Origin: Planctomycetota bacterium
GTDB lineage: Bacteria > Planctomycetota > J058
DNA: 64,000 nucleotides
Reading direction: 5' to 3'
Assembly (NCBI GenBank): GCA_023954375.1
Contig: JAMLIC010000033.1
Coordinates: 36,316 to 100,315, forward strand
Shown here: positions 18,201 through 24,504 of the stretch, piece after piece
Position numbering within the stretch: the first letter of the stretch is position 1
How the letters are laid out: each line of letters begins with the position of its first letter
Notes under the pieces: generated by a model
The model's input: only the letters and a program-made list of their open reading frames with translations
Databases searched by the model: none
What the model was told of the DNA's origin: nothing
Position numbers and translations under genes: made by a program

Positions 18201-18742
18201 ACGTCGCGTCGGCCGCGCTCTACCCGCAGGTGTTCGACGACTTCGTGCGCTTCCGCGACGCCTACAGCGACGTGTCGGTCCTGCCGACCCGCTGCTTCCT
18301 CGCGCCGCTGGAGCTCGGCGAGGAGGTGAGCTTCGACATCGAGCGCGGCAAGACGCTCGTGGTCAAGCTCAACGCCGTGGGCGAGGTCGACGGGCAGGGC
18401 CGCCGCGAGGTGTACTTCGAGCTCAACGGCCAGCCGCGCTCGCTGCACGTGGTCGACAAGAAGGCGACGAAGAAGGAGGTCGTGCGGGAGAAGGCCGCCG
18501 ACGCCCCGGGCCAGGTCGGCGCGCCCATGCCGGGCGCCGTGGTCGACGTGCGCGTCAAGCCGGGCGAGGAGGTCGCCGCCGGCGCGCCGCTCGTCGTGCT
18601 CAGCGCCATGAAGATGGAGACGATCGTCGCCGCGCCGGTCGCCGGCAAGGTGGCCCGCCTCGCCGTAACCAAGGGCGACGTCGTCGCGGCCAAGGACCTG
18701 CTGGCGGTGATCGAGCCCAAGGGGGCGACGGCGGCGGCGTAG
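15281..18742 (+). CDS. pyc: Pyruvate carboxylase
   Basis: 1153 residues, the usual size of single-chain pyruvate carboxylase, from ATG 15281 behind GGGAG. Domains in order: biotin carboxylase (about 8-460) with KASMGGGGRGMR and FIEVNPRIQVEHTVTE; carboxyltransferase (about 535-1010) with DTTWRDAHQSLLATRVRT and the metal-binding HVHTHDTAG; allosteric linker; biotin carboxyl carrier with AMKME (biotinyl K1111). It makes oxaloacetate from pyruvate, bicarbonate and ATP, refilling the TCA cycle. It appears to be a single-gene unit and is followed at once by the palindromic repeat cluster. Confidence 0.97.
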   Translation: MTPVTRPIRKLLCANRGEIAIRVFRAANELGIRTVAIFSHEDRVHLHRYKADEAYLVGRGRSPVQAYLAIDEIIDLARHNAVDAIHPGYGFLSERADFARACAEAGIAFVGPSPAALEALGDKVSARRIAQAVGVPTVPGTAHPVERLEDAEAFVEQHGLPVIIKASMGGGGRGMRVVRAKDELGQALERARSEALQAFGDGSVFLERFLERPRHIEVQVLADARGEVMHLFERDCTVQRRHQKLVEMAPALNLDPALRERITGDAVAIAREVGYVNAGTVEFLVQDGRHHFIEVNPRIQVEHTVTEQVTGVDLVQAQLRIAAGATFDQLGLSQQTVVPRGYAIQCRVTTEDPEQAFQPDTGRIEAYRSPGGMGLRLDGGSGYAGAVISPHYDSLLVKVTAHDLTWEGATRKLQRALAEFRVRGVTTNIPFLMNVVRHPRFLGGELDTGFVDKTPELFQLPHRRNRAQKLLRYLGDVAVNGPSTAVLQKVRPEKVEPAVPRVPDAAPPRGWRQVLLEQGPPGFARAVREHRGLLITDTTWRDAHQSLLATRVRTIDLLRVAEATSHGLAPCYSLEMWGGATFDVALRFLRECPWDRLAALRDRVPNVPFQMLLRGANAVGYTSYPDNVVFRFARLAREHGVDVFRIFDSLNDLENLKVGIDAVGEAGGVVEAALCYSGDVSDRARTKYTLDYYLDLAHRLVERGVHVLAIKDMAGLLKPRAATLLVEALRRDLPHVPLHVHTHDTAGTGVASMLACAAAGADVVDAATDAMAGLTSQPAMGALVAALRGTERDTGLDPERLDELNCYWEQARGLYAPFESGLKSGSADVYVHEMPGGQYTNLRFQATELGLAGRWPAIKRAYAAANRLLGDVIKVTPSSKVVGDLAQFMVQNDLSEDDVRERAETLSLPQSVVQFFQGYLGQPHGGFPEPLRARVLRGQPVVTGRPGVSMAPLDLERLRTDLEAKHGQRVRDVDVASAALYPQVFDDFVRFRDAYSDVSVLPTRCFLAPLELGEEVSFDIERGKTLVVKLNAVGEVDGQGRREVYFELNGQPRSLHVVDKKATKKEVVREKAADAPGQVGAPMPGAVVDVRVKPGEEVAAGAPLVVLSAMKMETIVAAPVAGKVARLAVTKGDVVAAKDLLAVIEPKGATAAA

Positions 18743-18782
18743 ACGTGCGGTTCACCTCGGCGGTGCGGGAGGCGCACGAACA

Positions 18783-18975
18783 GCGCTCCGCGCGGGTAGC
18801 TCGCGCGGACGCACGAGAGCGCTCCGCGCGGGTAGCTTTCACCGACGCGACTCGACTTCGGGCGGACGGAGCGCTCCGCGCGGGTAGCTTTCGCCGTCGC
18901 GACTCGACTTCGGACGGAGCGAGCGCTCCGCGCGGGTAGCTCCTGGGAGCTTCGGAGCGCTCCGCGCGGGTAGCT
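18783..18975. repeat. Cluster of five palindromic 19-bp interspersed repeats
   Basis: GCGCTCCGCGCGGGTAGCT occurs perfectly at 18783-18801, 18819-18837, 18871-18889, 18923-18941 and 18957-18975. Copies 3 and 5 sit in the perfect palindrome GGAGCGCTCC, and the repeat contains a second palindrome, CCGCGCGG. Spacers are 17, 33, 33 and 15 nt; the two 33-nt spacers are near-identical, so 18819-18870 and 18871-18922 form a 52-bp tandem duplication. The cluster starts 40 bp after pyc and fills the 256-bp gap before the next frame. It resembles a REP-like intergenic element. Spacer similarity and shortness argue against CRISPR. Confidence 0.9.
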
Positions 18976-18998
18976 CCACACGCTCGCTGACCCGCCCG

Positions 18999-19886
18999 GT
19001 GACCTCCGCGGGACGGGTGCGGGTGGTGGTGGACTGTGTGCCGCTTCGCCTCGAAGCACGCTCCGGGGCGCAGTTCGCCTCGCGCGCGCATGTGCCGATC
19101 TCCGTCGCCGACCTCGAGGTCACCCTGGACCTCGAGCCGGAGCGCCTCGTGTCGGGGACCGTCGTCGACGCGCAGGGGACGCCGGCCGCGGGCGCGCGGA
19201 TCGACGTGCTCGGACGCGATCTGCGCACGGTGGTCGCGGACGACGTGGGCGCCTTCGCGCTCCCCGAGCTGCCCAGCGGCCCCGTCGCGGTGGTCGCCTG
19301 GGACGAACCTCGTCGGGGTGAGGTTCGCGTCAGCTCGCCGATGGTCGTCGACTCCGACGCGCGGGTGCGACCGGTGCTCGTCCTGGTGCCGGCAGCGGCG
19401 CTCCGCGTGGTTCGCGACGGCTCGGGCGAGGTGCCCTTCGTGGAGCAGCAGGCCCGCGACGGTGTCTGGGTCCCCGTCCATCGGCTGGACTGGATGTCAC
19501 TCGACGCCCCCCTCTGGCTCGCCCCTGGGCCCTATCGCGTGCGCGCCCCGTTCGGCCCCGAGGGCGAGGCCCGGCTGGAGTGGATCTCCGCGGGCGAGAC
19601 CCGGGAGGTCCGCGCCGACGAGGCAGACCGGCGCTCCGGCCGCCGGGTCGCTGGTCGGGTCGTCCGGGCCAACGGGACGCCGATCCGCTGGGCCCGCCTC
19701 CAGATTCAAGAAGGCTGGTGGGAGCTCGCCGGCGGCTCCTCGCGGGACGACGGGACGTTCGTGCTGTGGGGCCCACGCCGGAGGTCGACGCTCCAGATCG
19801 ACGGTGGGGCGGGCCCGTTCGAGCTCGACCTCCCGGCGGACGGCGACGTCGACCTCGGCGACCTCGTGGCCCAGGGCGCGCCCTGA
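18999..19886 (+). CDS. Carboxypeptidase-regulatory-like (Ig/CNA-B-type) protein, probably N-terminally truncated
   Basis: 295 residues in the longest frame from a GTG at 18999, with no good ribosome-binding site. Two beta-sandwich units are visible: LVSGTVVDAQGTPAAGARIDVLG with DVGAFALPELPSG, and RVAGRVVRANGTPIRWARLQI with DDGTFVLWG. These are typical of carboxypeptidase regulatory-like domains of secreted proteins. No signal peptide is present and the frame starts right after the repeat cluster, so the original N-terminus is probably lost. Some codons end in A/T, unlike the strict GC3 bias of its neighbours. Its 3' end abuts a broken Uma2 gene. Confidence 0.55.
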   Translation: MTSAGRVRVVVDCVPLRLEARSGAQFASRAHVPISVADLEVTLDLEPERLVSGTVVDAQGTPAAGARIDVLGRDLRTVVADDVGAFALPELPSGPVAVVAWDEPRRGEVRVSSPMVVDSDARVRPVLVLVPAAALRVVRDGSGEVPFVEQQARDGVWVPVHRLDWMSLDAPLWLAPGPYRVRAPFGPEGEARLEWISAGETREVRADEADRRSGRRVAGRVVRANGTPIRWARLQIQEGWWELAGGSSRDDGTFVLWGPRRRSTLQIDGGAGPFELDLPADGDVDLGDLVAQGAP

Positions 19887-19889
19887 CCG

Positions 19890-20357
19890 GCCTCTGCGCG
19901 AGCCCGCCGCCAGGAGCGCGACCACGTCGAGCGCGAAGCCGGGCAGGAGCGGCGTGGCGTAGGTCTCGGTCGCGGTCTGCTCGCGGACGTGTCGCCCGCG
20001 CGCTGCAGCACGAGCACCACGCCGCGGCCCGGGTCGACGATCCAGTACTCCTTCACGCCCGCGAGCAGGTAGTCGTGGCGCTTCTCGACGTCATCCCGGT
20101 TCTCGCCCGACGCAGAGACGACCTCGACCGCGATCTCGGGCGCCCAGCGGTCCCAGGGCGAGACGGGGTCCGGCGCGGGGGTCAGGTAGAGGGCGAGGTC
20201 CGGGTGGCGCTCGGACTGCACGCCCGGGAGGCGGACGGCGCAACGGTCGCCCGACGTCTGGTAGCGGATCACGCCCGGCTGGCGGTCGAGCTCCCACAGG
20301 ATCATGCCGTGCGGGAGCCCGGCTCGCCCTCGGCCTCCGCGAACTCAGCCAGGCTCA
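19890..20357 (-). pseudogene. Uma2-family (DUF820, PD-(D/E)XK) endonuclease-like gene, frameshifted
   Basis: Three reading-frame pieces together make a Uma2-like protein. An N-terminal piece from ATG 20357 (MSLAEFAEAEGEPG) stops early. The core, in another frame from 20305, has RHPDLALYL and EIAVEVVSASGENRDD (the PD and ExV nuclease positions) and KEYWIVDPG. The C-terminal YATPLLPGFALDVVALL lies in a third relation, from about 19985 down, after a shift near GDTS. No single frame spans the family length of about 190 residues. It is a decayed gene, or sequencing errors have hit it twice. Confidence 0.7.
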
Positions 20358-20377
20358 TGGCCCGCCCGTGGTCGTCG

Positions 20378-20995
20378 TCACAACCGCCGCGCCTCGAGCG
20401 TCCGCACCACCAGCCGGTAGCCGAACCAGCCGTTGTCCAGCACGACCTCGCCGGGCGGCTCGAGGGCCGCCATGCCAGGCTCGCCGTAGCGCACGACGAT
20501 CAGGCCCGCCGGGCGGTCGTCGAGGCGCCGGTAGCGCCGCTCGATCACCCGCCCGCCGCGCCACACTTCGGTCACCTGCTCGCCGTGGCGCTCGCCCGCG
20601 TGCTCGCCGTCCGGCAGCGGCGCGCCGGGCAGGGCCACGAACCAGGCGCGGTGGATGTCGAGGAGCATGTGCCGGGGCGGGAACGGCAGCGCCTGGTCGG
20701 GCGGCAGGTGGTTCGTGAACGCGACCTCCGTCCCTCGCTGCTCGAGCACGAACGCGCGCGTGCCGTAGGGCGTGAGGCCGAGCACGGTCAGGGCGTCGCC
20801 CTTCTTCTGCAGGGCGGCCTCGAAGCTCACCACGCGCGCGCCGTGCTCCGCGCGGACCTGCTGGCGCCAGAGGAAGGCGCCCGGGATCTCCGCCGTCGGC
20901 ACGAGCTCGCCCGGGTAGTCGGCCGGCGGCGGCTCCGGCGACGGGGCGGCCGCGCAGGCGGCGAGGGCGAGGGCCAGAAGGGGCGCGGCGCGCAT
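20378..20995 (-). CDS. DUF3261-type lipoprotein
   Basis: 205 residues from ATG 20995. The N-terminus MRAAPLLALALAACAAAP is a lipoprotein signal with the lipobox ending at Cys14. The mature part (FLWRQQVRAEHG, SFEAALQKKGDALTVLGLTPYGTRAF, RVIERRYRRLDD) matches the DUF3261 pattern. DUF3261 proteins usually occur in aryl polyene or related lipid-like pigment clusters beside LolA-like and MMPL proteins; both of those lie 3.5-6.5 kb downstream here. Function is unproven, probably envelope delivery. A TACGAT hexamer ends 7 nt before the ATG, with no Shine-Dalgarno sequence. Confidence 0.75.
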   Translation of the reverse strand: MRAAPLLALALAACAAAPSPEPPPADYPGELVPTAEIPGAFLWRQQVRAEHGARVVSFEAALQKKGDALTVLGLTPYGTRAFVLEQRGTEVAFTNHLPPDQALPFPPRHMLLDIHRAWFVALPGAPLPDGEHAGERHGEQVTEVWRGGRVIERRYRRLDDRPAGLIVVRYGEPGMAALEPPGEVVLDNGWFGYRLVVRTLEARRL

Positions 20996-21002
20996 GCGTC
21001 CG

Positions 21003-21037
21003 ATCGTAGCCCCGGGGCGCGCGGGCGGCGGTACGCT
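21003..21037. promoter_or_regulatory. Divergent pair of leaderless-type promoters
   Basis: On the minus strand TACGAT (21003-21008 on plus) ends 7 nt before ATG 20995. On the plus strand TACGCT (21032-21037) ends 6 nt before GTG 21044. Neither start has a Shine-Dalgarno sequence. The two start codons are only 48 bp apart, so the two promoters share one short region. Confidence 0.5.
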
Positions 21038-21043
21038 GGACGT

Positions 21044-22579
21044 GTGGCCGAGCCCGCCCTGCTCCGGACCGTCGTCGAGACCTGGCGCGACGTGCGCGCG
21101 GCGCGGGCGCGGCTCGAGAAGCGCGACCGGCTGGCGCGCCTCTTCGCCTCGCTCCCGGCGCCCGAGGACCTGCGGCTCGCGGCGCTCTACCTCTCGGGCG
21201 AGCTGGGTCGCCCGCCGCTGGGCGTCGGCGGCGCGCTCGCGGGCGAGGCGCTCGCCGCGACGCCGCCGGGCACGGCCGGGTCGCCGCCGACGCTCCAGGA
21301 CGTCGACGCGACCTTCGCCGCGCTCGGGCACGTGGCCGGCGCCGGGGCGAACGCCCGGCGCGGGGAGCTCCTCGTCGGGCTCCTCGCGCGCGCCACGCCG
21401 CCCGAGCGCGAGTTCCTGCTCGGGCTCGTCCTGGGCGAGCTGCGCCAGGGGGCGCTCGGGGCGCTCGTGCTCGACGCGCTCGCGCGCGCGCTCGAGGCGC
21501 CCGGGCCGGCGCTGCGTCGCGCGGTGATGCTCTCGGGCTCGCTCGGCGACGTCGTGCTCGCGCTGCGCCGCGAGGGTCACCAGGCGCTCGACCGTTTCCA
21601 GCTCACGCCGCTGGTGCCGGTCGAGCCCATGCTCGCCTCGACCGCCGGCGCGATCGACGAGGCGCTGCTGGCGCTCGGCGGCGCGGCCGCGGCCGAGTGG
21701 AAGCTCGACGGGATCCGCGTGCAGGTCCACCGGCGAGGCGACGACGTGCGGGTGTTCACGCGGAGCCTGCGCGACGTGACCGAGGGGACGGCGGGCCTCG
21801 TGGCGCTGGCGCGCGCGCTCCCGGTCGACAGCGTCGTCCTCGACGGCGAGGCGGTCGGGCACGTGGACGAGGGCGAGCCGCTCGCCTTCCAGGACCTCAT
21901 GAGCCGCTTCCAGACGGGCGACGCCGAGGCGGGCCTGGGCGTGCGCTTCTTCGACGTCCTGTCGCTCGAGGGGGCGCCGTTCGTCGACCGCCCGGACCGC
22001 GAGCGCCGGGCGGCGCTCGAGGACCTCCTGCCCTCGGGCCTGGTCATCCCGCGGCGCCTGGTGACCGACCCGGCCGGGGTCCAGGCGGCGCTCGACGAGG
22101 CCCTGGCGCACGGCCACGAGGGGCTCGTGCTCAAGGCGCTCGACGCGCCCTACGCGGCCGGCCGGCGCGGGGCGAACTGGCGCAAGCTCAAGCTCGCGAC
22201 GACGGCCGACCTCGTGATCCTCGGCGCCGAGTGGGGGCACGGCCGCCGGTCGGGGTGGCTGTCGAACCTGCACCTCGGCGCCCGCGACCCCGACGACCCG
22301 GGGCGCTTCGTCATGGTCGGCAAGACCTTCAAGGGCCTGACCGACGCCATGCTCCGCGAACTGACCGAGAGCCTGCCGCCGCTGGCGACGGAGCAGACGG
22401 GGCATGTCGTCCTCGTGCGGCCCGAGCGGGTGGTCGAGATCGCGTTCGAGGGCGTGCAGCGGAGCACGCGCTACCCGGGCGGCGTGGCCCTGCGCTTCGC
22501 GCGCGTGAAGCGCTTCCGCCCCGACAAGCGCCCGGCCGACGCGACCACGCTCGACGTGCTGCGCGCCGGCGCGACCTGA
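21044..22579 (+). CDS. lig: ATP-dependent DNA ligase
   Basis: 511 residues from GTG 21044. An N-terminal helical DNA-binding domain (about 1-190) precedes the adenylation domain with motif I EWKLDGIRVQ (nucleotide-accepting K220), VLDGEAVG, FFDVLSLEG, GHEGLVLKALDAPY and WRKLKL. The C-terminal OB domain runs from about 390. The length and order match the LigB-type ligases of bacteria and archaea. It seals nicks using ATP and usually serves repair or an accessory role beside NAD-dependent LigA. It has no Ku or LigD partner here. Confidence 0.93.
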   Translation: MAEPALLRTVVETWRDVRAARARLEKRDRLARLFASLPAPEDLRLAALYLSGELGRPPLGVGGALAGEALAATPPGTAGSPPTLQDVDATFAALGHVAGAGANARRGELLVGLLARATPPEREFLLGLVLGELRQGALGALVLDALARALEAPGPALRRAVMLSGSLGDVVLALRREGHQALDRFQLTPLVPVEPMLASTAGAIDEALLALGGAAAAEWKLDGIRVQVHRRGDDVRVFTRSLRDVTEGTAGLVALARALPVDSVVLDGEAVGHVDEGEPLAFQDLMSRFQTGDAEAGLGVRFFDVLSLEGAPFVDRPDRERRAALEDLLPSGLVIPRRLVTDPAGVQAALDEALAHGHEGLVLKALDAPYAAGRRGANWRKLKLATTADLVILGAEWGHGRRSGWLSNLHLGARDPDDPGRFVMVGKTFKGLTDAMLRELTESLPPLATEQTGHVVLVRPERVVEIAFEGVQRSTRYPGGVALRFARVKRFRPDKRPADATTLDVLRAGAT

Positions 22580-22591
22580 CGCGCGACCAGC

Positions 22592-23923
22592 TCACTCCGC
22601 CCCCGCCGCCGGCAGCGGCAGGGCCGGGTCGCCGAAGACCATGAACTTCATGCCCTGGAAGAACACGCTCGGCGGGTACCACCCCGCGTCGGGCTTCAGG
22701 TCCGCGAGGCGCTGCGCCCGCCAGTAGTGCGTCAGCGCCGCGTTCCAGGCGTCGCCGAGGCGCCGCGCGCCGCCGGCCACGGCGGCCGTGAAGCCCTCCT
22801 GGAGCGTCAGCGCGCACGGCTGCGCGCCCGTGTTGCAGCCGATGTAGGCCACGGCGCCGCCCGAGGGCATGCGCACGAGGCGCTCGCCGAGGCCCGTCGC
22901 GTCGAGGCGCCCCGGCTGCAAGGCCGCCGGCGGCGGCGGCGGCGCCGTGAACACCTGCCCCGCGTTCGTCCCTCGCTGGAGGAGGCCGTGCACGTCGAGG
23001 TAGGGCTCGTAGGGCGGCTGGACCGAGAACACGGCGGTCCCGCAGCCGACCGAGAACATCACCGCCGGCGGCGCGCCGGCCAGCGCCGCGCGCTCGCGGG
23101 GCCCCAGGCAGCCGTGCCAGGTCTCGTTCGTGCCGTGGCCGGCGTGGAAGGCGAGCTCGACGCCGTCCCTCAGCGCCGCCAGCACCTCTGCCGGCCTCGG
23201 CTCCCCGCCGGCGCCGAACAGCCTGCGCTCGATTGACCACCCGGCCCCGGCCAGCCCGTCGGCCCAGGCGCCGTAGGCGCCGCGCGCGTCGACCCAGCCG
23301 TCCATGTGCACGAACAGCGCCCGCCTCGGCCCGGCGGCGCGCGCCTCCCAGGCGACCGTCTTCGCCACGACCGCGCGCAGGTCCTCGCGCGTCGACACGG
23401 GCCAGCGGCCGACGGCCACCTCGGGCACGTAGCTCACGCGGTCGAGGTTGATCGGGCCCGCCTTGCCGTGCTCGCCCGTCACCTCGCCGAAGTAGCCGGC
23501 GTGGTGGCCGTCGGTCGTCGCGTTCCAGTCGTCGAACGAGCCGTCGTCGCGGGCGACGTCGGCGTAGTAGTGGTCGCTGGCGTAGAAGGCCGTGTGGAAG
23601 GCTGGCGCGTGGACGCGGTCGAGGACCATCCAGCGCACGGGGAACGTGTCCGAGTCGCCGACCAGCAGGGCGTAGCGCACGCCGTGGTCGCGCCAGCCGC
23701 GCCAGAGGAAGCGCTTGACCCGCTCCGGCGCGTCGACCCCGTCGACGGTCCGCAGCACGTCCTCGAGCGCGGCCACCCGCACGTCGAACGCCTCGCGCCT
23801 GAGGGCGACGTAGGGCGCAAGGTCCGCCTCCCAGTCGGCCGGGGCGATCACGACGAGGCCGGGGCGGTCGTCCGCCCGGGCAGGCAGGGCGAGGAGGGCG
23901 AGGACGAGGAGGAGCGTGCGCAT
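22592..23923 (-). CDS. Secreted C25 (gingipain-like) cysteine peptidase-family protein
   Basis: 443 residues from ATG 23923 with a clear signal peptide (MRTLLLVLALLALPARA). The body follows the C25 layout: VRYALLVGDSDTFPVRW, SDHYYADV, VAVGRWPVSTREDLRAVV, then the catalytic H263 in FHAGHGTNE and C294 in MFSVGCGTAVF. A second Cys motif, AYIGCNTG, follows and could be the true nucleophile. Gingipain-type C-terminal extensions are absent. It is probably a periplasmic or secreted peptidase of unknown substrate. A TCCAAT hexamer ends 7 nt before the ATG. Confidence 0.75.
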   Translation of the reverse strand: MRTLLLVLALLALPARADDRPGLVVIAPADWEADLAPYVALRREAFDVRVAALEDVLRTVDGVDAPERVKRFLWRGWRDHGVRYALLVGDSDTFPVRWMVLDRVHAPAFHTAFYASDHYYADVARDDGSFDDWNATTDGHHAGYFGEVTGEHGKAGPINLDRVSYVPEVAVGRWPVSTREDLRAVVAKTVAWEARAAGPRRALFVHMDGWVDARGAYGAWADGLAGAGWSIERRLFGAGGEPRPAEVLAALRDGVELAFHAGHGTNETWHGCLGPRERAALAGAPPAVMFSVGCGTAVFSVQPPYEPYLDVHGLLQRGTNAGQVFTAPPPPPAALQPGRLDATGLGERLVRMPSGGAVAYIGCNTGAQPCALTLQEGFTAAVAGGARRLGDAWNAALTHYWRAQRLADLKPDAGWYPPSVFFQGMKFMVFGDPALPLPAAGAE

Positions 23924-23991
23924 GCCCGCGATTGGAGCCCGCGCGCCCCGGAAGGACCAGCCGCGTGCGCCCGGCGCACGCCCCGGCGAAG

Positions 23992-24504
23992 ATGGAGGGC
24001 GTGACGGACGACGTCCTCCGCGCCCTCGAGCGCGCCCTCGCGGCCGACCCCGGCGACCGGGCCCTGCGCGAGCGCGTCGCGCGGGAGCGCGGGCGCCGCG
24101 GCGACCGCGCCGGGGCCTGCGAGGCGCTGGGGATCCGCTGGGAGCCGGACGCGCTCGCGCTGCCGGCCATGGGCTGGGGCGCGCACCGCCTGAGCGTGGC
24201 CGAGGTGTCCGACCTCGTGAAGGAGGACCTCGCCGCCTTCGACCCGCTCGCGCTCGCCGCCGCCTTCCCGCGCCGCCGCGACGGCGCCTTCCGCGGCAAC
24301 ACGACGCGCTTCCTCCGCCGCTACCGCGCCCACGAGGCCGGGTCGACGCGGCGGCGCCTCGTGCTGCTCGCCTGGACGCCGGGCACCGCCTCGCTCTGGG
24401 CGCGCCCCGAGGACCGCGGGCGCGCGGTCCTCACCGTCTCGCTCGAGACCCGGTCGACCTACTCGCCGCGCGCGCTCCTGCCCCCGGAGGCGTGGCGGGG
24501 GTGA
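23992..24504 (+). CDS. Small hypothetical protein with a TPR-like head
   Basis: 170 residues from ATG 23992; GTG 24001 is an alternative. The head (ALERALAADPGDRALRERVARERGRRGDRAGA) resembles the 'companion' helical segment seen in planctomycete and myxobacterial proteins that count repeats. The C-terminal half is basic and contains FRGNTTRFLRRYRAHEAG and RRLVLLAWTPG; no family recognised. Its 3' end overlaps the convergent MMPL frame by 46 bp. Confidence 0.5.
   Translation: MEGVTDDVLRALERALAADPGDRALRERVARERGRRGDRAGACEALGIRWEPDALALPAMGWGAHRLSVAEVSDLVKEDLAAFDPLALAAAFPRRRDGAFRGNTTRFLRRYRAHEAGSTRRRLVLLAWTPGTASLWARPEDRGRAVLTVSLETRSTYSPRALLPPEAWRG

Noticed and set aside
12536..18448. A 1970-codon open frame on the minus strand opposite the pseudokinase and pyc genes
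   Set aside because: It is an antisense shadow created by extreme GC and few stop codons; it has no domain text and both sense genes are well supported.
13027..18939. A 1970-codon plus-strand frame across the pseudokinase and pyc genes
   Set aside because: Runs through both genes in another frame and has only Arg/Pro/Ala text.
18783..18975. Possible CRISPR array (five identical repeats)
   Set aside because: Repeats are short and palindromic, spacers are 15-33 nt and two of them are near copies of each other; no cas gene is near.
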